Shown here: positions 8,955 through 17,163 of the stretch, piece after piece | Numbering within the stretch: position 1 is the stretch's first letter | Layout of the letters: every line of letters begins with the position of its first letter | IMG/VR virus record: IMGVR_UViG_3300008448_000063 | Coordinates: 1 to 64,000 of that record | Direction: 5' to 3' (one strand) | Origin: a virus | Length of the DNA: 64,000 bases | Notes under the pieces: model-generated | What the model saw: only the letters and a program-made list of their open reading frames with translations | Database searches by the model: none | What the model was told of the DNA's origin: nothing | Position numbers and translations under genes: made by a program

Positions 8955-9389
8955 TTAGAACCAAACTCTTTTCTTCTGATGTTCAGGTACAATCTTAGAA
9001 AGTTTAATTGAAAGAAGACCATCCTCAAATGCAACTTCTCTTACTTCAACATCATCTGAAATTGTCCATACTCTAGTGAATGCTCTATTGGCAAGTCCAT
9101 GGTGCACATATTCTTTGTCATTATTAACTTCTCTTTCCCCCTCAATGAAGAGTTTATTGTTTTCTGTATAGACAGTAATCTGATCTTTCTTAAATCCTGC
9201 AAGAGCAACTTCCACTCTAAACTCAGTATTACTCTCTTTAATTACATTATATGGAGGATAGTTTGTATCTGTTTGATGCAGTGCTCCCATTCTATGGAAC
9301 CATTCATCCATTCCAATAGAATACTTATCAATATCATTTAAGAATTTTTCAATGTTTGAGGCGTTATATTTCGCTAATGTGTTGTACAT
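8955..9389 (-). CDS. hsp20: Small heat shock protein (Hsp20/alpha-crystallin)
   Basis: Hsp20 proteins are ATP-independent holdases that keep unfolding proteins soluble. The alpha-crystallin domain is seen from about residue 45 (PYNVI) to 140: VEVALAGFKKDQI near residues 64-76, LFIEGER near residues 84-90, and the terminal strand AFEDGLLSIKL near residues 121-131. The length of 144 aa is normal. Hsp20 is one of the commonest accessory genes in T4-like cyanophages and is thought to aid virion assembly or protect host photosynthetic proteins. It is flanked by terminators on both sides, has AGGAG 9 nt before its ATG, and so looks independently transcribed. Confidence 0.93.
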   Translation of the reverse strand: MYNTLAKYNASNIEKFLNDIDKYSIGMDEWFHRMGALHQTDTNYPPYNVIKESNTEFRVEVALAGFKKDQITVYTENNKLFIEGEREVNNDKEYVHHGLANRAFTRVWTISDDVEVREVAFEDGLLSIKLSKIVPEHQKKRVWF

Positions 9390-9446
9390 GGTAGATCTCC
9401 TAAAGCATCTGTGTGTTTGTGAACCCAGTTGGCATTCACATTATTA

Positions 9447-9452
9447 ATTATA
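9447..9452 (-). promoter_or_regulatory. Possible sigma70-type -10 box for hsp20
   Basis: The minus strand reads GTAGTATAATTAA, a perfect TATAAT 58 nt before the hsp20 ATG and just after the terminator that ends the RegA transcript. No convincing -35 box is seen at 16-18 nt, so an activator or an extended element may be needed. A promoter is expected here because hsp20 is isolated between terminators. Confidence 0.4.
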
Positions 9453-9462
9453 CTACAAGCAT

Positions 9463-9487
9463 AAAAAAAGGGGATAGTAATATCCCC
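9463..9487 (-). terminator. Rho-independent terminator after regA
   Basis: The minus strand has GGGGATA, loop TTAC, TATCCCC, then seven T residues. It begins 7 nt after the regA stop and should end the long replication and recombination transcript. Confidence 0.85.
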
Positions 9488-9493
9488 ACAAAA

Positions 9494-9934
9494 TTATTCA
9501 GTTTCCTCTACTCTTTTTTTCTTAGAACCAATATTGTACTTGGTTTCTAGAACCCAATCATTCTTATCCTTATAAGAAAGAACTTTAATTTGATTGAGAG
9601 GAGCAATATCTTGGATTTTACTCACATCTACAATAGTGATAAGACCCCAATCTGCAAGCAGTTGTGCAATTCTATTTCTCCTTTGAACATCATTCAAAGT
9701 AAGATTTGCGTGCTTGCCATCAAGAGCAAACAACTCTTTAAAATGGACAAGATAATATCTACCTTGCTTATGAAGAATGTGGCAAGATTGATAGATCTTC
9801 TTTTCCTTTCTAGATGCAACACCAATCCTAGTGAGTGTCTCACGAACCTTCAAAAAATCATCAGGTTCATTAAGAATAACCTCTACCATTTGGTTAGGAG
9901 TCCACTTCACTTCAGGTTCATTAACTACACTCAT
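9494..9934 (-). CDS. regA: RegA translational repressor
   Basis: RegA is a T4-type RNA-binding protein that represses translation of early phage mRNAs by binding near their ribosome-binding sites. The identification uses the position directly after gp62, as in T4, the matching length (146 aa; T4 RegA is 122 aa) and a fitting pattern: residues 30-50 (ETLTRIGVASRKEKKIYQSC), then HILHKQGRYYLVHFKELFALDGK near residues 48-70. The C-terminus is basic. The stop is followed by a strong terminator, so regA closes this operon. Its targets in this phage cannot be read from the sequence. Confidence 0.88.
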   Translation of the reverse strand: MSVVNEPEVKWTPNQMVEVILNEPDDFLKVRETLTRIGVASRKEKKIYQSCHILHKQGRYYLVHFKELFALDGKHANLTLNDVQRRNRIAQLLADWGLITIVDVSKIQDIAPLNQIKVLSYKDKNDWVLETKYNIGSKKKRVEETE

Positions 9935-10317
9935 TTTCTTCCTCCAGTTTCAAGTTTAGATTTAATAAAGTTAATTTGGTCTTCTGAGAGAATTCTCAAA
10001 GCTTGTTTTGCCTTTTCATTACTATAACCATAGTAAGATTTAACTACTTCAAGATCTTTGATTTTTTCTTGTTTAATCCAAGGAGAGTATCTTTTCCTTG
10101 TTCTGACACTATTTATAAAAAAGTCATATTGCATTTTCTTAGGCAATGAATGATTCTTATTCATTTCATTTGCATACATCAAAGTATCAATAGTCCCAGA
10201 CAAACATCTGTTGATAATATATGGTGGATAATCTTTCTCTGAAGATGGATCTTCATCCAGAATATTAATTTTGGATTGATTAATTGACCCCAACCAATCT
10301 TTTAGTTCATGCTTCAT
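9931..10317 (-). CDS. 62: gp62 clamp loader small subunit
   Basis: gp62 joins four gp44 subunits to form the ATPase that loads the gp45 clamp onto DNA. The protein has 128 aa, shorter than T4 gp62 (187 aa) but usual for cyanophages as I recall. Near the N-terminus it reads LKDWLGSINQSK, and a PPYIINRCLSG segment lies near residues 31-41; the latter is typical of gp62. It overlaps regA by four bases, as in the T4 44-62-regA order, but here a dam gene separates it from gp44. Confidence 0.88.
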   Translation of the reverse strand: MKHELKDWLGSINQSKINILDEDPSSEKDYPPYIINRCLSGTIDTLMYANEMNKNHSLPKKMQYDFFINSVRTRKRYSPWIKQEKIKDLEVVKSYYGYSNEKAKQALRILSEDQINFIKSKLETGGRK

Positions 10318-11137
10318 AATTAATAAGAACCAATTCCTTCCTCTGGTGTTGTTCCATCATATATTCTCCCACTGACCTCATAGTGTATGTGTGGGCAAAC
10401 TCAAATGCTTTCCAATCTTTAAATCTATTTCTAACCAACTGAGTAGAATTATAACTTACCATCATATCCATGTTAGGCACAGAATCACAATCAGCAGCAA
10501 ACTTATCGTGATCAAATCCTTTGTGCATTGATCCTTTGTTCCCATAGAGATTATCCTTAATATCATAAGGAGGATCAAGATAGAGAAAAACAGTACCATC
10601 TCCATCCAACATCTGATTGTAGGAATAATTAGTTATATTCCACTTCTCAATCAATTTAGAATACTCTGGAAGTTTCTCAATTCCTCTAACTGAAAAATTG
10701 TTTTCTGATGCTTGTGCAGAGAAAGAAGAACTTTCAGTCAATCCACTAAAAGAACACTTATTCAAAACATAAAAAGATACTGCTCTATCAAATGGTTTTG
10801 ATTTAGGATGAGCAAGACATTCTTTAGACTCTGCAAATAAAAGTCTTGCTCTGTCTGGTGTTGAATAAGTTTGTTTTAAGTTTAAGATCTGCTCTGTAAA
10901 TTTTTCTCCTTCGGACTGAAGAACTTTCCAAAAATTTACCAGTGGTTCATATAAGTCATTTACCCAAATAGAAATATCTGGGTACTGTTTTGTGACTGCA
11001 ATTGCCATAGAACCACCACCAACAAATGGTTCTCTAAATTCTCTATAATTGTAGAGGTCTGGAAGATGCTGAAACAGTTTAGGAACTGCTCTAGACTTTC
11101 CTCCAGGGTAACGAAGACAAGTTTTAAGGGATTTCAT
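10307..11137 (-). CDS. dam: Dam-type DNA N6-adenine methylase (D12 class)
   Basis: This alpha-class enzyme should methylate adenine N6, possibly in GATC as T4 Dam does, although specificity cannot be read here. The N-terminus has the D12 signature RYPGGK at residues 9-14, the SAM motif EPFVGGGSMAIA lies near residues 36-47, and the catalytic LDPPYD near residues 187-192. The length of 276 aa is normal. It lies between gp44 and gp62, which are adjacent in T4, so it looks inserted into the clamp-loader operon. It overlaps both neighbours, which implies long-standing integration rather than a recent insertion. Confidence 0.92.
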   Translation of the reverse strand: MKSLKTCLRYPGGKSRAVPKLFQHLPDLYNYREFREPFVGGGSMAIAVTKQYPDISIWVNDLYEPLVNFWKVLQSEGEKFTEQILNLKQTYSTPDRARLLFAESKECLAHPKSKPFDRAVSFYVLNKCSFSGLTESSSFSAQASENNFSVRGIEKLPEYSKLIEKWNITNYSYNQMLDGDGTVFLYLDPPYDIKDNLYGNKGSMHKGFDHDKFAADCDSVPNMDMMVSYNSTQLVRNRFKDWKAFEFAHTYTMRSVGEYMMEQHQRKELVLINYEA

Positions 11138-11318
11138 AATCAGGTTTGTTGTACTTCAAATATTCCCAAAAGGTTAATTTCATTTCCTTTTGTGTCATTC
11201 CACAATGTTTTGCTGCAGCAGGTAGAGTCATCTTTGCCCTAAACAATGCTTCATTTGCTTCTCTTACATTTTCTGGAGTTGTCTTAACTGGTTCTTCTTT
11301 TAAGTTCTGGTATTTCAT
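11124..11318 (-). CDS. Small protein with possible helix-turn-helix, 64 aa
   Basis: Residues 30-50 (around LPAAAKHCGMTQKEMKLTF) look like a helix-turn-helix: an A-A-x-x-C-G-M turn followed by a recognition-like helix and W-x-x-Y-L. A DNA-binding role is inferred. I recall similar small proteins in other T4-like cyanophages but no function. It overlaps gp44 upstream (4 nt) and dam downstream (14 nt), so it is made together with the replisome. Confidence 0.65.
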   Translation of the reverse strand: MKYQNLKEEPVKTTPENVREANEALFRAKMTLPAAAKHCGMTQKEMKLTFWEYLKYNKPDYEIP

Positions 11319-12259
11319 TTAAAATTACACTCCACCATAATTTCAGTTAGTGCTGCCAGAAGATTAATTTCCTGATCAGCAACAAAAGCAGATTGATACT
11401 GGTACTTAGCAACAATCAAAACTGTAGCAGCAATACTAGGACCATCTAACTTCTCATAAAGAGAATCATAAACTTTTCTAAGGATTGTAGAAGAATCATT
11501 ATCTAAGTTCAAAGAAACCCATTTCCTAACCTCAGGAAAGTTCTTTTCCTTTAGATGTTTAATTAAATCAGTTACTGTTACATCACTGAAGGATGTAAGA
11601 ATTCCAGAATCAATTTCTCCACCAACAGAATACCTTTGGCATTCATTTAGAACTCTCCTCCAGTCAGGGAAATGAGTATTGATTATTTGTGCAATAACCT
11701 TTTGATCATACTTAATACTCTCTTCCTCAAGAATAAACCCGAGACGCTTGAAGAATTCTCCTGCAAGTTTTGCTTTTTCTTTTCCTTTGATTGAGAATTC
11801 AACAACTGCACATCGAGAGTGAAGAGGTTCAATAATTTTGTTTTTGTAGTTGCAAGTAAAGATGAATCTACAGTTTTTATAGAACGTCTCAATATTTGCC
11901 CTAAGTAGGAGTTGTACATCTGTGGTGGTATTGTCTGCTTCGTCAATAATGATGACTTTATGTTTTCCAGTTGCTTGAAGTGATACGGTCGAAGCAAAGT
12001 TCTTTGCTTGATTCCTGACAGTATCGAGAAATCTCCCTTCATCTGATCCATTGATGACATAATAATCTACTCCTAGTTCTTCACATAATGCTTTTGCTAC
12101 TGTGGTTTTACCACATCCTGCAGGACCTGCAAGAAGTAGATTTGGGATTTCTCCACCATCTACAAATTCTTGAAATGTCTTTTTAATGCCTGCAGGCAAA
12201 ATGCAATCTTCAATTTTCTTTGGGCGATATTTTTCTACCCACAAAAAGTCTTTACTCAT
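11315..12259 (-). CDS. 44: gp44 clamp loader large subunit (AAA+ ATPase)
   Basis: gp44 is the ATPase of the clamp loader that opens and closes the gp45 ring. Walker A AGPAGCGKTT lies near residues 44-53, the Walker B/DEAD motif IIIDEADN near residues 103-110, and the sensor region FIFTCNYKNKI followed by the SRC arginine-finger motif near residues 135-155. At 314 aa it matches T4 gp44 (319 aa). A TTG codon two residues upstream is open, but I choose ATG at 12259 because MSKDFLWVEKYRPK is the natural start of the family. Confidence 0.95.
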   Translation of the reverse strand: MSKDFLWVEKYRPKKIEDCILPAGIKKTFQEFVDGGEIPNLLLAGPAGCGKTTVAKALCEELGVDYYVINGSDEGRFLDTVRNQAKNFASTVSLQATGKHKVIIIDEADNTTTDVQLLLRANIETFYKNCRFIFTCNYKNKIIEPLHSRCAVVEFSIKGKEKAKLAGEFFKRLGFILEEESIKYDQKVIAQIINTHFPDWRRVLNECQRYSVGGEIDSGILTSFSDVTVTDLIKHLKEKNFPEVRKWVSLNLDNDSSTILRKVYDSLYEKLDGPSIAATVLIVAKYQYQSAFVADQEINLLAALTEIMVECNFK

Positions 12260-12261
12260 AA

Positions 12262-12408
12262 TCAAATAGGTTGAGGTCCTCCAACAATTATAGCAGATGG
12301 AATCTGTGCCTGAGCAATCTTCTTTGCTTGGGACTGACTATCTGCATCAACAACAACTTCCAGATAACGATTATCACCTGGAAGTTTATATCTTACTTTA
12401 TACCTCAT
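12262..12408 (-). CDS. Small conserved-looking protein, 48 aa
   Basis: A short gene fills the gap between gp45 and gp44: MRYKVRYKLPGDN, then LEVVVDADSQSQAKKIAQAQ, ending IVGGPQPI. Its ATG overlaps the gp45 stop, and its stop lies just before the gp44 ATG. The alternation of a beta-strand pair and a helix (beta-beta-alpha-beta) is plausible for a tiny domain. I do not know a function. The exact fit in a tightly packed operon supports a real gene. Confidence 0.7.
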   Translation of the reverse strand: MRYKVRYKLPGDNRYLEVVVDADSQSQAKKIAQAQIPSAIIVGGPQPI

Positions 12409-13073
12409 TCAAAGGTTGAATCTGGTTCAAGTGCAATAAAGTACTTCAGATTATACTTCTCATTCACAAATTTAGCAGAGAGTTTCTTAGAAATAACCAC
12501 ATCATAAGAACCTGGAATAATCTTAATATTCTCCACTTTAAAGTTAAAAACAAACTCATCATCAGTTTCTCCAACAATGATTGAGTACTCATTAGATGTA
12601 TCATTGTTCTTGTCTCTAACTACCAGACTGATAACACCATTTGCTCCAATAGCAGAAAGGTCTGGAAGTTTATACACTGCAGAAGCTTTGATAAGTTTAT
12701 CCAACTGAGAATGCTCCAATTGGAAACAAACATCTTGAGTTGGAAGATCAATATCTTTGTCTGGAGGAGACACAATCACTTCAGGATCTGCATAGAAATA
12801 CTTAACTCTACGCTTACCCTCTTTAATTGTCAGATATGATTCATTAGTAAAATCCAAATCTGGGTCTTGATGCAAACTCAAACCATTAAGGAATTCATTT
12901 AGATCATAAATTGCAAAGTCCTTCCCAAACTCTTCCTCAACATCAGCAACAGCATAGATGTTCCTGAGAATGGAAATAGTTTTGATCTGAGATCCTTGTT
13001 TGACCAGGATTGATTGATTAATATTAGAAAAGTTTTTAAGGATAGTAATAGTGTTGTCGGAAAGTTTCATCAC
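12405..13073 (-). CDS. 45: gp45 sliding clamp
   Basis: gp45 forms the trimeric ring that tethers gp43 to DNA and also activates gp55-dependent late transcription. The length of 222 aa is close to T4 gp45 (228 aa). It has the alternating strand pattern of clamp domains; the N-terminus MKLSDNTITILKNFSNINQS (after an initial Met) and a residue 60-80 region with NEFLNGLSLHQDPDL match the family. Context supports it: DUF3310 upstream, gp44 and gp62 downstream. Confidence 0.93.
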   Translation of the reverse strand: MMKLSDNTITILKNFSNINQSILVKQGSQIKTISILRNIYAVADVEEEFGKDFAIYDLNEFLNGLSLHQDPDLDFTNESYLTIKEGKRRVKYFYADPEVIVSPPDKDIDLPTQDVCFQLEHSQLDKLIKASAVYKLPDLSAIGANGVISLVVRDKNNDTSNEYSIIVGETDDEFVFNFKVENIKIIPGSYDVVISKKLSAKFVNEKYNLKYFIALEPDSTFE

Positions 13074-13504
13074 TTGTTTTCAACTAGGTTAAGGTGGTTA
13101 ATGAGAAGGATAGTATAGTGCAGGACTTTGAACAAGTCTGCACGAGGAGTCCCTTTAGTATCATACCTATCAATGTACTTAGTTACATTGCCAGCACAAA
13201 AACCTTCTCTACGATTGTGTTTGATCTTGTCTAGGGTCTGCTCTGTTCCTTCCCCAGTTCTATCAACATAATGCTGACTATATGTTGACTTAATATATTC
13301 TTCTAGTTGCTTGAGAATTTTATCCTCATTGTATTTCCAAAATCCATTATCTTTAGTCATAGTTTCCTCAAAAGTAATATAATCAGGGGATTGTGGAGGA
13401 ATCCAAAATCCCTCCCCACTCATAGACCATCCACCTTCTGCTGCTTGTGTCCAAGTCATACTATCAGCAGGAAGTTTCACAATGTCCTCATCAGGTCCAA
13501 ACAT
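13070..13504 (-). CDS. DUF3310 domain protein
   Basis: The C-terminal 60 residues hold the DUF3310 pattern: HYVDR near residue 79, then a FCAGNVTKYIDRYDTKG segment near residues 104-120, followed by DLFKVLHYTILLINHL. This domain is common in phages; I know of no firm function. Residues 20-60 are rich in W, G and P and look extended. The stop overlaps the gp45 start, so the clamp is translationally coupled to it. A 47-nt gap separates it from gp46. Confidence 0.8.
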   Translation of the reverse strand: MFGPDEDIVKLPADSMTWTQAAEGGWSMSGEGFWIPPQSPDYITFEETMTKDNGFWKYNEDKILKQLEEYIKSTYSQHYVDRTGEGTEQTLDKIKHNRREGFCAGNVTKYIDRYDTKGTPRADLFKVLHYTILLINHLNLVENK

Positions 13505-13551
13505 AAAATAAAATAGACTGAACTACAGGTAGTTTAGCAAAAAAACTCTCT

Positions 13552-15267
13552 TCAGTCAATCATCATGCTGAATCCTTTTTGCTTCTCAAATTTGATAACT
13601 GAGTCAAATTTGTCCAGTAATTCATCAGTCTTATGTGATATTACAAATACATTAGATTTACTAATCACATACTTAATGATTTTGCTGAAGTTATCAGTTC
13701 CAAAATCATCCAAAGAACTATCAAATACTTCATCAAGTATTAGAAGATTTGTATTGATTGAGTTTTTAATTTTAGCAATCTCCCTCCAAGTGAACAAAAT
13801 AGACAAGTCTATTCTCATCTTTTCCCCTTCACTGAAGGATGAGTAAGAAAAGTCTTCATAGATTGGATTAAGAGCCTTCTCATTGAACTCTTCATCCAAA
13901 GTAAAGTTTACAGGGAACTCCATTAGTTCCAAATACTTATTTAAATTTTGGTTTATTAGGGGCAAATATTTTTTAATAATTTTAGTTTTTGCCCCATCAT
14001 CTTTAAGTAAAAGATGTATAAATTCGTAGTTTAAAAGTTCTTCTTTTTTTGTAGAAATGCTTGTTAAGATTTCATCTAAACTCTTTTTTAAATTTGCTAA
14101 CTTTTCATATTCAGTATTAGTGTCTTTACTTCTGGAGACAAGTTTTTGAATTTCTTGTTGTAAATCTCTGTACTGGTTTTGAAGTTCAGTGACTTTAACA
14201 TTGTTAGAATTGATTTCATTATTGAGTTTAGTAATCTCCTTACTAATTGCTAAAAATTTATTCTCATTTTGTTGTTCATCTTTAATTGCATTTTCAAGTT
14301 CTTCACAAGCAGAATTAAGTTCAGTTTTTTTATTCTGAATATCTGCTATCTTATTTAACCTAAACTCTTCCTCAATAGATTGAGTACAGGTTGGGCAAAC
14401 CCTATTGTCCTGGAAAAAATCATACTCATCTGTAATTGTAGATACTTTTTGTATGAGTTTTATTTTAATAGAATCCAGTTTCTTTAGTTTGGATGTTGAG
14501 GTAGATACCTTTGACAGTTCATCTTGAAGTTTCTCACACTCTGATAGGATTTTATCATTAGTATCTAAGAATTCTTTCTTTGCCTTTTCTAATCCAATGA
14601 GTTTACTTTCTTTAGATTTGATGTCTTCGTTATTTCTTTTTTCAATTTCAGAAATAAACTTTTCTTGATTGTCTATCTTGTCCTTGCAGTTCTCCTTCTT
14701 ATACTGAAGTTCTTTAACATCATCTCTTAAGGTCTTGATATTAACTTTAGCAATATCATTCATAGAAGAGAAAACCTTAATATCTAAAAGGTCTTCAACT
14801 ACTTCCCTTCTATTTTGAGATGATAGTTGCATAAATGGAACAAAGTTAGAAGATCCAAGAACAACTATCTGAGTAAAAGACTTATAGTTTAATTTTAAAA
14901 TATTTTGCTCTAACCATTTTTGCTGGTCATTAGAGGCAGATGATTGATCAAGTATGGAGTCATTTTTATAGATTTCAAAGATGGTAGGTTTAATACCTCT
15001 AATAATTTTCCAAGAATCTTTTCCAATTTCAAAATCAATCTCAACAACACAAGACTTTTCGTTCATTGTGTTGACAAGTTGCCCTTTATTAATTTTTCTA
15101 AATGGTTTATTAAACAGCACAAAGGTAAGAGCATCCAAAAAGGTACTCTTACCTGCCCCATTCTTTCCAATTATTAGTGTGGAACTATTTTTAGTGAAAT
15201 TAATTTCTGTCCAATAATTACCAGAAGATAAGAAATTTTTATATTTTATTTTTAGAAACTTTAACAT
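13552..15267 (-). CDS. 46: gp46 recombination endonuclease subunit (Rad50-like ATPase)
   Basis: With gp47 this forms the T4-type Rad50/Mre11 complex that resects DNA ends for recombination. Walker A IIGKNGAGKST is near residues 32-42. A long coiled coil spans roughly residues 170-430 with the zinc-hook CPTC near residue 290. Near the C-terminus come the signature YSSFSEGEKMRIDLS and the Walker B LLILDEVFDSS. The length of 571 aa fits T4 gp46 (560 aa). I choose ATG at 15267 rather than the TTG five codons upstream because MLKFLKIKYKN is the normal beginning. Confidence 0.95.
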   Translation of the reverse strand: MLKFLKIKYKNFLSSGNYWTEINFTKNSSTLIIGKNGAGKSTFLDALTFVLFNKPFRKINKGQLVNTMNEKSCVVEIDFEIGKDSWKIIRGIKPTIFEIYKNDSILDQSSASNDQQKWLEQNILKLNYKSFTQIVVLGSSNFVPFMQLSSQNRREVVEDLLDIKVFSSMNDIAKVNIKTLRDDVKELQYKKENCKDKIDNQEKFISEIEKRNNEDIKSKESKLIGLEKAKKEFLDTNDKILSECEKLQDELSKVSTSTSKLKKLDSIKIKLIQKVSTITDEYDFFQDNRVCPTCTQSIEEEFRLNKIADIQNKKTELNSACEELENAIKDEQQNENKFLAISKEITKLNNEINSNNVKVTELQNQYRDLQQEIQKLVSRSKDTNTEYEKLANLKKSLDEILTSISTKKEELLNYEFIHLLLKDDGAKTKIIKKYLPLINQNLNKYLELMEFPVNFTLDEEFNEKALNPIYEDFSYSSFSEGEKMRIDLSILFTWREIAKIKNSINTNLLILDEVFDSSLDDFGTDNFSKIIKYVISKSNVFVISHKTDELLDKFDSVIKFEKQKGFSMMID

Positions 15268-15517
15268 AATCAGGAGGAACAACTATATCATTTGAGGTAA
15301 TTATTACATACTGATAATTCATGTGATCACAAGCCATTATAGCAACTTCTGGATGAACTTCAGTAACTTCCATTTCAGGATAATCCAATTCTTCTAGCAT
15401 GGTTAAATATCTCTCTGCATCATCTTCTTCTTCAAAAAGAAACAATACATTAGATCCATTTTTTGCAGAAAGTGCATATGCTCCCTCCTGCCCCTGTGCT
15501 GCTGTAAGAATATACAT
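15239..15517 (-). CDS. DUF3110-like small protein, 92 aa
   Basis: The protein starts MYILTAAQGQEGAYALS, has a GSNVLFLFEEEDDAERYLTM segment near residues 22-41, and ends in a V-x-P-P-D-Y-V-K-V motif. This layout fits DUF3110, a small family I associate with cyanobacteria and their phages, of unknown function. It is placed between gp47 and gp46, overlapping both. Placement between two partner subunits is a hint that it may interact with the nuclease complex, but this is inference. Confidence 0.7.
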   Translation of the reverse strand: MYILTAAQGQEGAYALSAKNGSNVLFLFEEEDDAERYLTMLEELDYPEMEVTEVHPEVAIMACDHMNYQYVIITSNDIVVPPDYVKVSKNKI

Positions 15518-16548
15518 TATCCTAATTGAAATGCTTCTTGATAAATTGAATTAACGAGTTCCTTAATTCTATTTTTATTTAACTCAATTTCAGATTCATC
15601 AATATACTTTTTAAGCAGAGATAATGTATCTTCATTTTCAACTATCTTATCTACATCAATATCTTGATTGATGACTACTTCTTCTATGATTTTAAGATCT
15701 TGTAGTCCAGATTCCAATAGAAAGTCAAGAAACTTTTCATACTTAACCTTATCTTTCTTCTCCTTAATAATCATTTTTACCATACAACCTTCATAATCTT
15801 GAAGATCATACATTGCATCATCCCTATAATAAATGATTTTAAACATTTCATAAGGATTTTCAATTGTAGTTATCTCATAAGTCTCTGTATCAAATATAAC
15901 AAATCCTCTTTTATCATTATAGTCTGACCAGTACAATTGATAAGGATTTCCTATGTAATAAATTTTGCCATCATCACTTCTAGTATGATAATGTCCAGAA
16001 AATACCCTATCAAACTTTTTAAATATATCTGCATCTCTTCCATTGACCTGAGAATGCCCTCTCTGAGGATAGAAACCATTTAGTTCTAAATGACCCATAG
16101 CAATCTTTGCAGGGGTCTCCTTGATGGCATTCAGGGCATTCTGCTCACCTTCTGGAGTAATCCATGGAATAAAAAGAATATCAGTACCTCCAACATTAAC
16201 TGTTTCTGGAGATGTCATGATTTTTATATTTTTATAATCTCCCATCAACAAGATTGGACTATTTAATTCTGTAGTGTTCTTGTAGAAGATATCATGATTA
16301 CCTACAGTTAAGTATACTTTATATTTTTTTAAAGGTTCTAAGATAACTCTTTTAGTCCAATCAATGCTCCAGTAGTCTGTTGCTTTTCTGTTATCAAAAA
16401 TATCCCCCATGTGGATAACAGTATCTACATTATATTTTTTTAATGTAGGGAAGAAGACATTTTTGTAAAACTTTTCAAAATACTCATGGAAAACTTTATT
16501 TCCTTTCTTGAAGTTGAAATGAGTATCAGTAATTATAGCTACTTTCAT
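15517..16548 (-). CDS. 47: gp47 recombination endonuclease subunit (Mre11-like)
   Basis: gp47 is the metallophosphoesterase nuclease of the gp46/47 complex. The metal-binding motifs are in order: DTHFN at residues 8-12, GDIFDNR near residues 48-54, GNHD near residues 83-86, GHLE near residue 152 and GHYH near residues 195-198. The length of 343 aa is close to T4 gp47 (339 aa). Its start overlaps the end of gp55. Confidence 0.95.
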   Translation of the reverse strand: MKVAIITDTHFNFKKGNKVFHEYFEKFYKNVFFPTLKKYNVDTVIHMGDIFDNRKATDYWSIDWTKRVILEPLKKYKVYLTVGNHDIFYKNTTELNSPILLMGDYKNIKIMTSPETVNVGGTDILFIPWITPEGEQNALNAIKETPAKIAMGHLELNGFYPQRGHSQVNGRDADIFKKFDRVFSGHYHTRSDDGKIYYIGNPYQLYWSDYNDKRGFVIFDTETYEITTIENPYEMFKIIYYRDDAMYDLQDYEGCMVKMIIKEKKDKVKYEKFLDFLLESGLQDLKIIEEVVINQDIDVDKIVENEDTLSLLKKYIDESEIELNKNRIKELVNSIYQEAFQLG

Positions 16549-17036
16549 TGGGAGAATCTATAATTAATTCCATCTTTGATACCATTGAAGTCTGAATAAT
16601 CTCCACCAAGATCAGAGGTATCTGCAGTAAATACTTGATCAAATCCAGATCTTTCAATAATTTTAGTCTTAATTTCTAATTGTTTCTTCTCCTTTGCAAT
16701 TCTTCTCAAGAATGCATAGTAGACAATTTGAGTAAAGTAAGCAAATGGATTAGTTCTCTTAATATCAAAATTATCGATGTATTGGATACAGTTTTCTATT
16801 CCATCACAAATCATCTCATCCTTAAACATATAATTTACAAAGTTTGGTTTATATGCTAGATGATTTGCAATTCTTAGGAAACAATCACCAATATAATTAC
16901 TGACCTTAGGTTTGGGTAGTCCTTGCTCCTTTGCACTATCTACCTTCTTCCTATACTCAACAAGAGCAGTATAGAAATCTTTATTGTTTACATAATGTTC
17001 TGATTTCTTTTTTGTTCTGGACATTACCAATGACAT
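16545..17036 (-). CDS. 55: gp55 late transcription sigma factor
   Basis: gp55 replaces the host sigma on RNA polymerase and, with gp45, directs transcription from TATAAATA late promoters, many of which are visible in this window. The 163-aa length is close to T4 gp55 (185 aa). The region NPFAYFTQIVYYAFLRRIAKEKKQ (residues 95-118, written in part) is the conserved sigma region 2-like segment that binds core polymerase and the -10 element. Two starts are possible, ATG at 17036 or 17024. Its upstream 127-nt gap carries a sigma70-type promoter. Confidence 0.93.
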   Translation of the reverse strand: MSLVMSRTKKKSEHYVNNKDFYTALVEYRKKVDSAKEQGLPKPKVSNYIGDCFLRIANHLAYKPNFVNYMFKDEMICDGIENCIQYIDNFDIKRTNPFAYFTQIVYYAFLRRIAKEKKQLEIKTKIIERSGFDQVFTADTSDLGGDYSDFNGIKDGINYRFSQ

Positions 17037-17072
17037 GTTAGTTTACTCAATTACGAAACTCAATATGTTCCC

Positions 17073-17102
17073 ATTATAACCTCAAAGACAGATAGTTGAC
17101 AA
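17073..17102 (-). promoter_or_regulatory. Sigma70-type promoter for gp55
   Basis: The minus strand has TTGTCA (17097-17102), an 18-nt spacer and a perfect TATAAT (17073-17078), 37 nt upstream of gp55. It would let host RNA polymerase make gp55 before late transcription begins. Its -35 overlaps that of a plus-strand promoter. Confidence 0.6.
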
Positions 17103-17124
17103 GTTATTGATTTGTAGTTAGAAT
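17096..17124 (+). promoter_or_regulatory. Divergent sigma70-like promoter, plus strand
   Basis: The plus strand has a perfect TTGACA (17096-17101), a 17-nt spacer and TAGAAT (17119-17124; one mismatch). Transcription would run antisense into the Sm-like gene and uvsW. Its -35 is shared base for base with the gp55 promoter. No plus-strand gene follows. Confidence 0.4.
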
Positions 17125-17163
17125 CACTCTGTTAGGGTTGAAGATGAGGTGTAGCTTTTAATA

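Noticed and set aside
12261-12507. Plus-strand frame over the gp44/gp45 junction.
   Set aside because: The minus-strand 48-aa gene fits the gap exactly with coupled start and stop; the plus-strand frame crosses conserved genes.
13505-13551. Promoter-like TTGACT and TAAACT pair before the DUF3310 gene.
   Set aside because: The -10 matches only four of six bases; too weak to list as a feature.
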